Assembly: GCA_964395835.1 (NCBI GenBank)
Contig: CAYNBJ010000002.1
Location: 140,473-204,472 of the forward strand
Reading direction: 5' to 3'
Length of the DNA: 64,000 nt
DNA from: LLD-282 sp964395835
GTDB lineage: Bacteria > Pseudomonadota > Gammaproteobacteria > Berkiellales > Berkiellaceae
The notes below the pieces were generated by a model. The model ran no database searches, was not told the origin of the DNA, and saw only the letters and a program-made list of their open reading frames with translations. Positions 1 through 9,507 of this stretch are shown in pieces (position 1 is the first letter of the stretch; the number at the start of each line of letters is the position of its first letter). The translations under genes were made by a program, and so were the position numbers.

Positions 1-222
1 AGAGTAGCAATTATTCGCGCTCTCATGATGCAAAAATCGTTTATTTTAGCTGACGAACCAACAGCGCATCTTGATTCTAAAAGATCGAGAGAGCTCATGA
101 GTTCTATTATTGATGCTTGTCATTTGCATGATTATTGTTTGATTTGTGTGAGTCACGATCAGTCTTTGCACGATCTGTTCGATCAGACCTTGGATATTAC
201 AACTTTTCAAAAATTTTTATAA
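1..222 (+). CDS. ABC transporter ATPase, 3' end only (LolD/FtsE-like)
   Basis: The window opens inside this gene. Frame 1 reads from base 1 without a stop and encodes the last 73 residues of an ABC ATPase. The first residues (RVAIIRAL) match the stretch just after the LSGGQ signature. They are followed by a Walker B plus D-loop (ILADEPTAHLD, about residues 15-25) and an H-switch (VSHD, about 52-55). Such short ATPases usually energise LolCDE-type lipoprotein release or MacB/FtsE-like complexes in the inner membrane, but the specificity part lies outside the window, so no symbol is given. The TAA stop shares one base with the ATG of the next gene (TAATG), which suggests translational coupling. 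Confidence 0.85.
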   Translation, partial: RVAIIRALMMQKSFILADEPTAHLDSKRSRELMSSIIDACHLHDYCLICVSHDQSLHDLFDQTLDITTFQKFL

Positions 223-1088
223 TGAATACACACGATAAATACAATATTTTTTTTCTAGCCTTTCTGGGCATTGTTGCGCTTTGTGTAGTATATGTTGCAA
301 AAGCTAGAAAGAAATGTCAGACGAGATACTATCGACACTCAGACGGCTTGATTATTGTCCAAGATCAAGGACCTTTTCGTAAACTGTATTTTGATTGTAT
401 TGAGCATTCTATTCAGTCGATTATTGAACGGCATCATAGATATAGGGTCATTTTCGATTATCAAAAAATTATATTAGTACTTTTGGTGCATGCTCCCCGT
501 CGAGATCGTATTTTAGTTGTAGGTCTTGGCGCCGGGACATTGAGCACCGCGATACGAAGATTGTACCCATTTGCTTATATTGATCATATTGAAAAGCATT
601 CTTTAATGTATACAATCGCTCAGAAGGAATTTCATTTTCAACCTGATTTGAAAATGACCTTCTATGAGCAAGATGCGTTACTTTGTCTCAGAAATCAGAT
701 AAACAAAAATCAATATAATGTCGTTATTCTTGATGCTTTTCACGCTGATGGTATTCCATCATCTTTGCTTTCAGCGGAATTTTACTCTCTTGTGCGTTCT
801 GTTCTATCCTCTGATGGTGTAGTTTTGATTAATACCTTATATCAATCCAAGTGGGAAAAAGAGCAACAAAAATTATTGCGAGCCTATTGTGGAGCTTATT
901 GTGTGACAATTCCACCATTAACAAGTCAAGAATATAATTCTATTTTGCTATGTGCTAAAAATCATTTTCCTTTAGAAAAAAACAATCTAGAGCAAGATGC
1001 TTTAGATTGTTTGAAGCAGATTAATGTGCAGTATCATTTGTTCTTTCAACATATTCAAAGGTCTTCGGATGATCTCTTCAGAATCTGA
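222..1088 (+). CDS. spermidine synthase-like aminopropyl/methyltransferase-fold protein with N-terminal membrane anchor
   Basis: The product has 288 residues. The ATG at 222 was chosen because it overlaps the previous stop; a longer in-frame start at 135 would lie inside the upstream gene. Residues 9-25 are hydrophobic and probably anchor or export the protein. A Rossmann-type nucleotide motif (VVGLGAGTLS, about 99-108) is followed by a spermidine-synthase-like block (ILDAF.ADGIPSSLLSAEFY, about 171-190). Known relatives transfer aminopropyl groups from decarboxylated S-adenosylmethionine, but many membrane-anchored members are not proven polyamine enzymes. No speD is adjacent. I infer a SAM-binding enzyme of unknown substrate. 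The end overlaps the mutH start by 20 bp. Confidence 0.75.
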   Translation: MNTHDKYNIFFLAFLGIVALCVVYVAKARKKCQTRYYRHSDGLIIVQDQGPFRKLYFDCIEHSIQSIIERHHRYRVIFDYQKIILVLLVHAPRRDRILVVGLGAGTLSTAIRRLYPFAYIDHIEKHSLMYTIAQKEFHFQPDLKMTFYEQDALLCLRNQINKNQYNVVILDAFHADGIPSSLLSAEFYSLVRSVLSSDGVVLINTLYQSKWEKEQQKLLRAYCGAYCVTIPPLTSQEYNSILLCAKNHFPLEKNNLEQDALDCLKQINVQYHLFFQHIQRSSDDLFRI

Positions 1089-1707
1089 TCTTTTTGTATT
1101 TTTGAAAAAATGGGAGAAAGTCTCTTTGTATGATTTGGCTTGTTATCTTCACTATCCTATAAAATCTAAAATAGATAAAGGTGATACAGGGCATATGATC
1201 GAAAGTCTTTTAGGCGCACAAATTTCAAATTCTCGTGATCCTGATCTTAAGAACTTGGGTATCGAAATTAAAACACTGCCTATTTGCCAAGATTTGCATA
1301 TTCTGGAAAATACCTTTTTAAGCTCAGTGCCTCTGCCTTTTAATGAGGGCTCCTTGTTGCAATCCCAATTGTGGAAAAAAATTTCTAAAATTGTTTTTAT
1401 TACAATTGTTAGGACCCAGAGAGCGCCATCTTATGAAGATTACATTGGCAAAACTTTTATTTTAGATTGGGCTGCAGAGCGCAAGGCTTTTCATACTCTC
1501 ATGGCGGATTGGGCGTTGTTGAGCTCGATTTTACTACTGGAAGAATATCATTTTATCGATTCTACATTGGGAGAGGCTTTACATATTCGACCTAAAGCAC
1601 GTAATGCTTTACACAGTATTCGTGTGGGAGCGGTCAAAATGAATCCCATGGGTTTTTATTTAAGGAAGAAATTTTTGCAGCCGTATGTTCAACAGATTTA
1701 TTTATAA
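1069..1707 (+). CDS. mutH: DNA mismatch repair endonuclease MutH
   Basis: The product has 212 residues. MutH nicks the unmethylated strand at hemimethylated GATC sites when activated by MutS and MutL. The active-site pattern D-x6-E-x-K is intact: D59 in DPDL, E66 and K68 in GIEIKT, the same spacing as D70, E77 and K79 of the E. coli enzyme. The FILDWAAERKAF block in the C-terminal half also fits the family. ATG 1069 is preferred over the in-frame ATG 1024, because the extra residues lie inside the upstream gene and do not look like MutH. MutH is largely confined to Gammaproteobacteria, so it is a useful taxonomic marker. The gene is followed by a hairpin at 1736-1767. Confidence 0.9.
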   Translation: MISSESDLFVFLKKWEKVSLYDLACYLHYPIKSKIDKGDTGHMIESLLGAQISNSRDPDLKNLGIEIKTLPICQDLHILENTFLSSVPLPFNEGSLLQSQLWKKISKIVFITIVRTQRAPSYEDYIGKTFILDWAAERKAFHTLMADWALLSSILLLEEYHFIDSTLGEALHIRPKARNALHSIRVGAVKMNPMGFYLRKKFLQPYVQQIYL

Positions 1708-1735
1708 AGCTTTTTTTGACTAAAACCTGAACAAT

Positions 1736-1767
1736 AAAAGCCTAGAAAGCTAACTTTCTAGGCTTTT
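1736..1767. terminator. Rho-independent terminator, probably bidirectional
   Basis: A perfect 14-bp inverted repeat (AAAAGCCTAGAAAG / CTTTCTAGGCTTTT) with a 4-base CTAA loop lies between the convergent mutH (+) and the membrane-protein gene (-). The A/T-rich outer ends supply a U-tract in both directions. Confidence 0.88.
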
Positions 1768-1829
1768 GTCACTCTATTTTTGTAATTTTTGAGCGGCTAT
1801 TTTAAGAAGACGTGGAGGTTTTTTTCGGA

Positions 1830-3566
1830 TTAAGAGGAGGCCCTGACTAATCTATTGGATTTCTCAGCGAGGATTTCATTTGCCGTCTGACAGGGGGTTG
1901 TGAATCGGATCAATGCTGCATGACTCTCGGGAGTATTGGTATCGGAGTTAGGCGTATCTGTCGAATGATCGATAGTGTATCCATGGGCGCATGGTTTTTC
2001 TTCGAGTCGATTGTTGAGTCGATCTATGACGAGTGTATGATCTATTTGTGCTGCAAGAAGATGCCTTGTCATTCTGGATTGTATAATGAAATGTTGCATC
2101 CCCAAAAAAGGATAAGTAAGAAATCCTGCAATCATGAGTTGAACAACGGAATACGCAAAGTCATAAATGGAGCTAGGGTTCCTAAGTGTATGAAAGTTTT
2201 CTTGTACTATCGTATTAAGACCAAGAAAATCTGCGTCTGATTTACTTTTTAAAATAGTATATTGCTCATCAATTTGACGCAATAGCCAAGTATGGGGATA
2301 ATCAGATAGCTTTGCATCGCATAGTGTTTTCACCGCGCCTTCTATCTTACCTCTTGTTAAAGCATTAAAACATGCATACGCGACTTTGTCTAATATTTTC
2401 ATATCGCTTATAGCCGAAATGCTTCTAGGGTGTGCTTTTTCTGGATGTGCCAAGTGCTGTTGTGTGACATATGCAGCAAGAGCATGAATGGAAGAGGTGT
2501 TTTTATCGACAAGAATAACACTCTTATCAGGACTCATATTGTGCTTTTTAATTTGGGCATTATTTGAGAACCAAGACGGCATAAAATACGATAAGAATAA
2601 TACTACACATCTTGCTCCAATGAGTATGTTTTGTGCAAAAAAAGCATACATGGATAGTTGATAAAGTGTGACGCCAAGAGATGAAATCCAGCCAATAGGG
2701 GAGCTCAACATGAGAGCCATTGACAAAGAGAGAGCAGAAAGTAACAGAATGTTTCTGGCGCGATTGTATGCAAAAACTGTAATTGCATACAAATAAGGTG
2801 TTTTCATTGCAAATGTGAAAACCCAAGAATAAAAATCTTTTGTAAAAGAGTGCATGAATCCAAATAAGACAGATTCTTGGTGCAAGGTACTGGCGCGATC
2901 GAAGTTATCTAGTGCAGTGCTAAAACTTTTGGCAGAATCTATTCCTATGATAGAGTTTTCTATATTTTTCAGTGGTTGGATCGCCCAAGATTGAGCAGAG
3001 CTAAAAATAGGAGAAAGCGCAGAATAAATAGGATTTAATGCAGAAAAGATATAGGAGATCACATTTTTGATTGGTCCTGCAGGTAAAAACAGAACACTAA
3101 ACCGAGCTGGAATAAATAAATCCCAAACACTAAAGAGTGCGTTCAAATACCACGTGGTGTTTTCAATGATATCAATATTTGCATGCATGCTATATAGTGG
3201 ATAAGATCCTATTAAACCGAGTCGCATCTTATGCGTCGTATCTGTAGATCCATCGACGAAGGCATTGTAATAATGGAGAGTCACAGGATCAGTGATGAGT
3301 TCGTAATCTGGTGCATGCTTGTACAGATCTTGCTCAAATGCAATAGAATTCAAAGAGTAAAAAGACTCTGTATTTGAAGGGGCAATTAAATTTTTGCTAG
3401 AGTATTCAGCGGAGGGATAAAGCAAGGCTAATGGGTTCATATACACATGGCGGATCTTTGTTGTAAATCTATGGTACCCATGATGGAGCGTTGTTGTAAG
3501 TCCTTCGTACCAAAGTTGTGCTGTATCATTAAGATTTTCGTTTGTGTTTTCTGCGCTGTTTTGCAT
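1830..3566 (-). CDS. hypothetical multi-pass membrane protein
   Basis: The product has 578 residues and I do not recognise it. It has a soluble N-terminus of roughly 110 residues, then hydrophobic stretches at about 138-185. A second group at about 245-335 includes ILLLSALSLSMALMLSS and LSMYAFFAQNILIGARCVVLF. A last one at about 465-490 reads VVQLMIAGFLTYPFLG. The C-terminal 80 residues are polar and rich in Thr and Ser. A short internal echo (IFSALNPIYSALSPIFSSA) lies near residue 170. It stands alone, with a terminator on its downstream side and a promoter-sized gap upstream. Size, membrane pattern and lack of recognisable relatives fit a lineage-specific envelope or host-interaction protein, but this is inference only. 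Confidence 0.7.
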   Translation of the reverse strand: MQNSAENTNENLNDTAQLWYEGLTTTLHHGYHRFTTKIRHVYMNPLALLYPSAEYSSKNLIAPSNTESFYSLNSIAFEQDLYKHAPDYELITDPVTLHYYNAFVDGSTDTTHKMRLGLIGSYPLYSMHANIDIIENTTWYLNALFSVWDLFIPARFSVLFLPAGPIKNVISYIFSALNPIYSALSPIFSSAQSWAIQPLKNIENSIIGIDSAKSFSTALDNFDRASTLHQESVLFGFMHSFTKDFYSWVFTFAMKTPYLYAITVFAYNRARNILLLSALSLSMALMLSSPIGWISSLGVTLYQLSMYAFFAQNILIGARCVVLFLSYFMPSWFSNNAQIKKHNMSPDKSVILVDKNTSSIHALAAYVTQQHLAHPEKAHPRSISAISDMKILDKVAYACFNALTRGKIEGAVKTLCDAKLSDYPHTWLLRQIDEQYTILKSKSDADFLGLNTIVQENFHTLRNPSSIYDFAYSVVQLMIAGFLTYPFLGMQHFIIQSRMTRHLLAAQIDHTLVIDRLNNRLEEKPCAHGYTIDHSTDTPNSDTNTPESHAALIRFTTPCQTANEILAEKSNRLVRASS

Positions 3567-3716
3567 CGTATAATGAGTTCAAACCTTTAATAAGGATATA
3601 TTAACATATTGTATTGATTGTAACAATTCCTTTATCTGAAAATCCCATTATAGATCTGATTGTTTTTTTCAAATGAAGCAAAAGAACAAACCTACAACAT
3701 CCATCTGTTGAATTTT

Positions 3717-3842
3717 TTAATGTGTAATCAATTTTAAAATGATTTTAAATGGTAGCGCTAAAATGATCATTCCAAGACAGCCGCTGATCCATAATACAAT
3801 GAACCAGCCTAAAGGTGAAAGATGACTCTCTAAAAAGGCCAT
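3717..3842 (-). CDS. small bd-oxidase-associated membrane protein (DUF2474-like)
   Basis: The product has 41 residues with one membrane helix (LGWFIVLWISGCLGMIILAL) after a short N-terminus and ends in a basic segment. The pattern 'GW.VL.W..S...L......' and the place 19 bp after cydB resemble DUF2474, a tiny protein encoded with cyanide-insensitive-type quinol oxidases and analogous to CydX. The open frame extends back to 3947 inside cydB. I chose ATG 3842 because everything before it lies in the cydB coding region and has no family resemblance. No strong Shine-Dalgarno sequence is visible, so the start is tentative. Confidence 0.65.
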   Translation of the reverse strand: MAFLESHLSPLGWFIVLWISGCLGMIILALPFKIILKLITH

Positions 3843-3861
3843 GAATCGTAAAAGGATCTTA

Positions 3862-4890
3862 TTAGTAAAAATGATGCTTCTCCTGCTCTTTTCCCCAAAA
3901 AGTTGTGTAGGTGTATATCGTATAAAATAAAATACAGGGCAAGACAAAAATCACCCCAATGAGCATCAGCGAGAGGCTCGCAGGATGCGCCATCGCATCT
4001 GAAATTTTATAATGATAAGGGATCATCCATGGGTATATCGTTGCAAGGAGTGCTAGATAATAAAAGACAAAGATTAAAAAGGAGCATAAAAAAATTTTTT
4101 TTTCATTTTTCTGCCATAAACCTTTCCATAAAAATACGAATGTACCGATTAAGATAAGAAAAAGAGATAAGAAAAATATGTTTGAAGGAAATGAAAACCA
4201 TCTTAAAAAAATTTCTTTTCTCAAAAAAGGCATAAAAACAAAAACGAAACAAGAAAAAAACACCATAAATATTGAGCAATATAACGCTGCCATGTGAGAC
4301 CAACGATGTAAACGATCTTGGGATTTGAGCTGTGTCCACGCAGCACCCAAAAGGCCATACCCAAAAATTAACGCAGCTCCTGTGATCATGCTAAAAGCGC
4401 TAGCCCATTCAAAAGCGCCTCCAGAAAATGATCTCCCTGTCACGCTCACTCCTTGGATATATGCGCCTAAAACAGAGCCCTGAAAAAATGCTGCTCCTAA
4501 GGAACCGAAGTGAAAAAAATAAAGCCACATATGTTTTAACACGGTGTTTTTTTCTTTAAAGTAAAATTCAAATGACGATCCTCGAAAAACCAAACATAAA
4601 AGCATGGCAATCAAAGGAACATAAAAAGCACCCATTAAAATAGAATAAGCTAAAGGAAAAGCAGCGAGAAGGCCCCCGCCACCAAGGACCAGCCATGTTT
4701 GATTAGCATCCCAAAAAGGCGCTACGGTTCGCATCATTTGATGCTTATCTTCCATTTTAGGTGCAAAAGGAATCAAAATGCCGACACCTAAAACAAAGCC
4801 ATCTAGTAAAATATACAGTAAAATGGCTACAGCAATAATTGCAGACCAAACCATAGGCAGATTAACAAACGATGAGAGATCAAGCAACAT
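3862..4890 (-). CDS. cydB: cytochrome bd ubiquinol oxidase subunit II (cyanide-insensitive oxidase type)
   Basis: The product has 342 residues and many membrane helices. It pairs with CydA to form a bd-type quinol oxidase in the inner membrane, which reduces oxygen to water without pumping protons. Family motifs visible are DGFVLGVG (about 30-37) in helix 1 and the WDANQTWLVLGGGGLLAAFP block (about 60-79). Its start overlaps the end of cydA by 11 bp, consistent with coupled translation of equal subunit amounts. With the short CydA and the DUF2474-like gene next to it, it looks like a CioAB-type enzyme. Such high-affinity oxidases suit low-oxygen or host-cell conditions. Confidence 0.92.
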   Translation of the reverse strand: MLLDLSSFVNLPMVWSAIIAVAILLYILLDGFVLGVGILIPFAPKMEDKHQMMRTVAPFWDANQTWLVLGGGGLLAAFPLAYSILMGAFYVPLIAMLLCLVFRGSSFEFYFKEKNTVLKHMWLYFFHFGSLGAAFFQGSVLGAYIQGVSVTGRSFSGGAFEWASAFSMITGAALIFGYGLLGAAWTQLKSQDRLHRWSHMAALYCSIFMVFFSCFVFVFMPFLRKEIFLRWFSFPSNIFFLSLFLILIGTFVFLWKGLWQKNEKKIFLCSFLIFVFYYLALLATIYPWMIPYHYKISDAMAHPASLSLMLIGVIFVLPCILFYTIYTYTTFWGKEQEKHHFY

Positions 4891-6208
4891 GAGTGGATAC
4901 CCCTCTGAGGATTAAACGGCGAAGATAGTACATTCCTCCCCCAAACACAAAGAAATACACGATTATGAACCCTAAGAGAGACCAAAAAACTTCCGGTCCA
5001 TCTAAAGAAGGGGTCAGTGAATCTTTTGTTTTTAACACACCGTAAACAGTGTATGGTTGTCTTCCTACCTCTGTGACAAACCATCCGCACAGAATCGCAA
5101 TAATTCCTGATGGGCCCATGATCCACCATGCTTTGAGTATCCATTGATTATCAAAAAGAGTCTTTTTCTTATAATATACGAATGCACTTATCCAACCTAA
5201 GGCAACCATTGCGACTCCAATTCCAACCATCGCACGAAATGCAAAAAATGGAATCACAACAGGTGGTCGTTCTTGCGGGGCAAAGTTTTTCAGCCCTTTA
5301 ACCTCACCATCCCAAGAGTGTGTCAAAATTAAGCTGCTTAGATACGGAATAGAGATTTCATAATCATTTTTTTCATTTTTTTCATTCGGCCAGGCAAAAA
5401 CACGCAAAGCAGCGGGCGATTCGTTTTCCCATAGGCCTTCTATAGCAGCAACTTTTGCAGGTTGATGCTCTAAGGTATTTAAACCGTGCAAATCTCCTGC
5501 AATCATCTGTATCGGACCGAAAAAACATGCCATGGATACAGAACACAGTAGCATGATCTTTGCATGTTCTTGGTGTCGTTTTCTTAAAAGATAGTAAGCC
5601 CCTACAGATCCAACAATAAATGCTGTAGTTAGATACGACGCAATGATCATATGCACAAGGCGATAAGGAAAAGATGGATTAAATAAAATTTCCCACCAAT
5701 TTTGCGGAATCAAAGTGCCATCTTCTAAAACAGAGTATCCTTGTGGTGTTTGCATCCAGCTGTTGACAGACAAAATCCAAAATCCGGAAAGTAATGTGCC
5801 AAAAGCCACAATCAATGTTGAAGAAAAATGCATTTTTTTACTCACTCTATGAAAACCAAAAAGCATAATTCCTAAAAATGATGATTCTAAAAAGAATGCT
5901 GTTAAGACCTCAAATCCTAGCAGCGGACCAATCACTGAGCTGACTTTGTCAGAAAAAAGGGACCAATTAGTTCCAATTTGATAGGATAAAACGACGCCAG
6001 ATACAACTCCGAGACCAAAAGAAAGAGAAAAAATTTTAATCCAAAATTCGTATAATTCAAAAAAAACTTTCTTACCAGTGTAAAGCCATACGCCTTCAAG
6101 AAACGCTAAAAAGGACGCTAGTCCGATGCTAATCGATGGAAAAATAATATGAAATGTAACAGTAAATGCAAATTGTATGCGAGATAATAAAAGAGCAGAA
6201 AAGATCAT
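4880..6208 (-). CDS. cydA: cytochrome bd ubiquinol oxidase subunit I (cyanide-insensitive oxidase type)
   Basis: The product has 442 residues, shorter than the roughly 520 of E. coli CydA, as expected for the short-Q-loop (CioA) branch. Haem ligands expected from the family are present: H20, H186 and M327 (helix FRAMVGIGVAM). Acidic residues E100 and E108 lie in the proton/haem d region. The quinol loop carries LEHQPAKVAAIEG (about 246-258), and GRQPY at 382-386 matches the conserved GRQPW motif. The gene leads a three-gene unit cydA-cydB-DUF2474. A possible -10 box (TATACT on the minus strand) lies at 6238-6243, about 30 bp before the ATG. Confidence 0.95.
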   Translation of the reverse strand: MIFSALLLSRIQFAFTVTFHIIFPSISIGLASFLAFLEGVWLYTGKKVFFELYEFWIKIFSLSFGLGVVSGVVLSYQIGTNWSLFSDKVSSVIGPLLGFEVLTAFFLESSFLGIMLFGFHRVSKKMHFSSTLIVAFGTLLSGFWILSVNSWMQTPQGYSVLEDGTLIPQNWWEILFNPSFPYRLVHMIIASYLTTAFIVGSVGAYYLLRKRHQEHAKIMLLCSVSMACFFGPIQMIAGDLHGLNTLEHQPAKVAAIEGLWENESPAALRVFAWPNEKNEKNDYEISIPYLSSLILTHSWDGEVKGLKNFAPQERPPVVIPFFAFRAMVGIGVAMVALGWISAFVYYKKKTLFDNQWILKAWWIMGPSGIIAILCGWFVTEVGRQPYTVYGVLKTKDSLTPSLDGPEVFWSLLGFIIVYFFVFGGGMYYLRRLILRGVSTHVA

Positions 6209-6584
6209 AAGATCAGCAAATAATTAAAAGCATATTTAGTATAGCTAAGATATCAATTTTAAAAAATCAAACACAAGAATATAGCCCATGCAATGGGATA
6301 TATATCGATAAAAGAATACAAGAACAATATCAGTATAAGTTGTGATTGTTTTTTGTATCAAAATATATAAAATTCGTTCCTTATCAACTTCGGTGCAAGT
6401 GTGATTCTGTTAACGGTTTTACATGCATAAGACTTCGAATTAAATAGATCTTATGGGGATTTCATGTTATTTAAGATGCAATTTTCAGTGAATTTAGATG
6501 CAAATCTTACTCCCTTGTGTTTATTTGTGCCATCGGATTTTTAAGGGGCTTTTATATCTGTTGATCTTTATGAGTGCACTGAGT
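6209..6584. other. 376-bp intergenic region upstream of cydA
   Basis: This A/T-rich stretch lies between cydA and a same-strand ankyrin gene. It must hold the cydA promoter (candidate -10 at 6238-6243, no convincing -35). A 26-codon plus-strand ORF runs from 6464 to 6544 behind GGGGAT, but nothing supports it as a gene. I see no clear terminator for the ankyrin gene or other structure. Confidence 0.4.
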
Positions 6585-9314
6585 TCATGCAGGTTTCTGT
6601 TTTTTTAAACGTGTTGACATTGATTCGCTCTCTGTAGATATTGGATTTGTTGTGAATATGATGTGTCGCCATGTGCTGGGCTGATTGTCAGGGTCCATAT
6701 TCTCAAAAGATTGATCGATGCTCATTGGAAATGAAGAGCAGGAATCATCTGTATCTCTTGTACACTGATATTCCAAATATTCAATAAGTTCCTGATCATT
6801 TTTTTCAAGTGCAATTGTTAAGGCAGTGCTGTTCTTGTGATTGGTATAGGTGTTCAATTGTTTTGGTGTATATTTTTTTATAATTTCAAAGTATTTGTTC
6901 TCTATAGCAAGAAAAAGAAGCATTGATTGGATTTTCTCTGCAGAAGGTGAGGAACATAAAAATAATATCTTGAGTTTCAAACTATGTATAAAAGACAGAA
7001 ATCTGTTTTCCGCAATATCGTTCTTGAAAATCATTTGCAAACGCCTTTCAGAACAAGGGAGATCTTTCAAAGTTAATGATCCTTCAAAAAAAGCAAGAAT
7101 GATTTCTTGATGTTCTTTGCGCATCGCATTCAATGTTTTATTTGGCAAATTCAATAACTTGGACTGCTTTTTAATCAGCCGTGAAAACGGATCTGCTCCT
7201 GCTCGTACTAATAATTGGATCATTTCTGTGCGGTTTAATTTTATAGCACATGTAAGTGCTGTTGTTTCTGCATCAACACGATCTGGATCTATGCCTGTAG
7301 CAAGCAATATCTTTATACATTCAATTTGATTATACATCACTCCAATGATGAGAGCTTTTCCAGATGACTCTGCGATATTCAGCATTGCCTGTTTAGAAAG
7401 CAAATACCTGAGGCATGCAGTATCGCCGTTCATAACACTATACATCATGGCATTATATCCTTGACTTTGCGGCGGGCTCAGGCGCGGCATGCGGAGCGTG
7501 TTCTGATCAGCATAATCTGAAATATCAGTTTGAGCGTTATAATCTAAAAGTAATCTCACGCATTCCATGTGCCCTTTCTTAGCTGCTTTGATAAGCGCTG
7601 TTTGGCCTAATGAGCATTGTATATTAATAAGATCTGCATACTGATTATTATCAATGCGAGATTTTTTTTGATGCTCTAAAAGAATTGATAAAAGGCACTG
7701 AGAATGATCGTATTCTGCAGCAATCATGAGTGACGAAACGAGATTAGTGTGCGGACTGAAGTAATCTGTTGTCTCTATCAGTTGATAAATAATATTTTTA
7801 TTAACATCTGTATCAAGCAAAGCTTTGACAACTTGATTGCACCCTGTCTTTAGAGCGTAAACCCAAAGAAGTTGTCTTGGATGTGTTTTGAGTGCTTGAT
7901 AATTCACTTGATGCAGGAGCTCTCTCTCTGAACATGTGAATCCGAGTTCATTATTCAGCATTTTTATCACATTGTTTTCAAAAACATGATTAGGATCGGT
8001 ACTTAATTTCTTTTTTAGCAGTTGTTTTTCGAGAGGCTTTTTAAGCTGAGAGCCAACAAGAGACCAGATGAGTTTCGCCTGATCGGAATTGGCAAAGATC
8101 TGTTTTTCAGTCATAAGATTTATAATCGCTTGATCTGTGAGATGCTCTTGTGGTGCATCAATACAAAAATCTGACTCTTCACCATCTCGTTGTAAAACTC
8201 CCTCCAGGCTGGGAAATTCTCGTTCACAATCAGATTCATCTTGTCTGCGGGTTACAAGATAAATGATATTCTCTTCCGATATTTTTCGAAAAGTTATTTT
8301 CCTATTTTTCTGCTGGTGGTGTTTTTTCCATGTATTGAATCGTGTGCGAGCGTCTTCTGAAGAGAGAGGAGCAATTAGCTTGTATAAATTTTTTTTTATC
8401 GAAGTACACGTGTATCCTGCTGCTGTATAGTATGCTTTGTACAAAAAATCTGATGGCAATAATTCGTTATTTATTATAACTAAATATTTTTCAAGTGTTG
8501 AAATTGTCATTTCATCATCGGCATTTAAGTCTATGCGGTTTTCAAGAGCATATGTTTCGTAATAGAGCGTCATTGTGTCCAAGACTCTCTGTTTCATGCT
8601 CTCTTCACTTGCGTAATCGTAGTGCGAATAATATTTTTTTTCAGAGAGATGATAGGCGGTTCTTGTATCATCTAAAGTGGCGACTAAATCTTCCAGAGCC
8701 TGCGCACGATCAGCGTTATTTGCAAGAGAATATATCCATATCAGCGCCTGGTGCAAAATTGTACAACATGCGGACTGAGGGAGCATTTCGCTCTTGAGCT
8801 GTCTTTCAATATACGCCACCATCTCTTTTTGGAGAGTAGAAATATCTTTTTCAGGAGTATTGGGAATTGAAAGGTTCTGATTACAGGCCTCTTGGCTAGC
8901 TTGGCAGCGTGCTTTTTGATTGGCACTTAAAATCTCATCGAAGTTACCGGAGTTAATAGAATGCACAATCTTATCTAAAGCATCTTGAAAGGAAATGGGT
9001 TCTTTTGTAGATGCAGATTGTTTTTCGAGCCAATTTTTTGTATTGGCAGTATAACAGTGAAACAATTGCAAAGAAATATCCACTCTTCCTGGTTTAGGTT
9101 GTGCAAGTCTTCTATCAATGAGATGGAAAAGTTTTTGTTTTTGTTGAAAGGAAAAAGGTGACCAAAGTTTATATAAATATTGTGTGGTAGGCAGATTCTG
9201 TAAAGATTTAATTAAACAATCCAAATGATAATCTGAAACAGGTTTGTTAGTCTTTGCTAGTGATTGAAAGGAGAAGAATAAATCCGCGTATGACATTAAA
9301 AAAGACCAAAACAT
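6585..9314 (-). CDS. large ankyrin-repeat protein with conserved N- and C-terminal domains (paralogue of 29031-32216)
   Basis: The product has 909 residues. Recognisable ankyrin repeats occupy about residues 480-720 (LVSSLMIAAEYDHSQCLL, QTALIKAAKKGHMECVRLLL, YNAMMYSVMNGDTACLRYLL, TTALTCAIKLNRTEMIQLLV). The N-terminal 75 residues contain the pattern LDCL..L...P.TQYLY....P.S..Q...F.LI.R, and the C-terminal 200 residues run from GADPF through RKEHQEI and IIKKYTPKQLNTY. Both ends recur in the 1061-residue ankyrin protein at 29031-32216, while the middles differ. Start 9314 is backed by AAGGAT 8 bp upstream. There is no signal peptide. Such proteins often act inside host cells as secreted effectors, but no secretion signal can be read here. 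Confidence 0.85.
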   Translation of the reverse strand: MFWSFLMSYADLFFSFQSLAKTNKPVSDYHLDCLIKSLQNLPTTQYLYKLWSPFSFQQKQKLFHLIDRRLAQPKPGRVDISLQLFHCYTANTKNWLEKQSASTKEPISFQDALDKIVHSINSGNFDEILSANQKARCQASQEACNQNLSIPNTPEKDISTLQKEMVAYIERQLKSEMLPQSACCTILHQALIWIYSLANNADRAQALEDLVATLDDTRTAYHLSEKKYYSHYDYASEESMKQRVLDTMTLYYETYALENRIDLNADDEMTISTLEKYLVIINNELLPSDFLYKAYYTAAGYTCTSIKKNLYKLIAPLSSEDARTRFNTWKKHHQQKNRKITFRKISEENIIYLVTRRQDESDCEREFPSLEGVLQRDGEESDFCIDAPQEHLTDQAIINLMTEKQIFANSDQAKLIWSLVGSQLKKPLEKQLLKKKLSTDPNHVFENNVIKMLNNELGFTCSERELLHQVNYQALKTHPRQLLWVYALKTGCNQVVKALLDTDVNKNIIYQLIETTDYFSPHTNLVSSLMIAAEYDHSQCLLSILLEHQKKSRIDNNQYADLINIQCSLGQTALIKAAKKGHMECVRLLLDYNAQTDISDYADQNTLRMPRLSPPQSQGYNAMMYSVMNGDTACLRYLLSKQAMLNIAESSGKALIIGVMYNQIECIKILLATGIDPDRVDAETTALTCAIKLNRTEMIQLLVRAGADPFSRLIKKQSKLLNLPNKTLNAMRKEHQEIILAFFEGSLTLKDLPCSERRLQMIFKNDIAENRFLSFIHSLKLKILFLCSSPSAEKIQSMLLFLAIENKYFEIIKKYTPKQLNTYTNHKNSTALTIALEKNDQELIEYLEYQCTRDTDDSCSSFPMSIDQSFENMDPDNQPSTWRHIIFTTNPISTESESMSTRLKKQKPA

Positions 9315-9507
9315 GCTTAAATCCTTCGGAAAAAGTTTAGTTCGATTATAATAGAAATCGAGATTTTAAGTATAAAAAAATTTATTTTTCAAGTCTATTT
9401 ATATGATGCATCATCCCGATAAATACATATCGGTCAAGAATAGTTGTTTTTTAAAAGAACAAGTTTTCTCATAAATGCAAAAAATTGTAAAAACACGGTC
9501 TAAGACG

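Noticed and set aside
6464..6544. 26-codon ORF behind GGGGAT upstream of cydA
   Set aside because: Too short and without any supporting context; likely chance.
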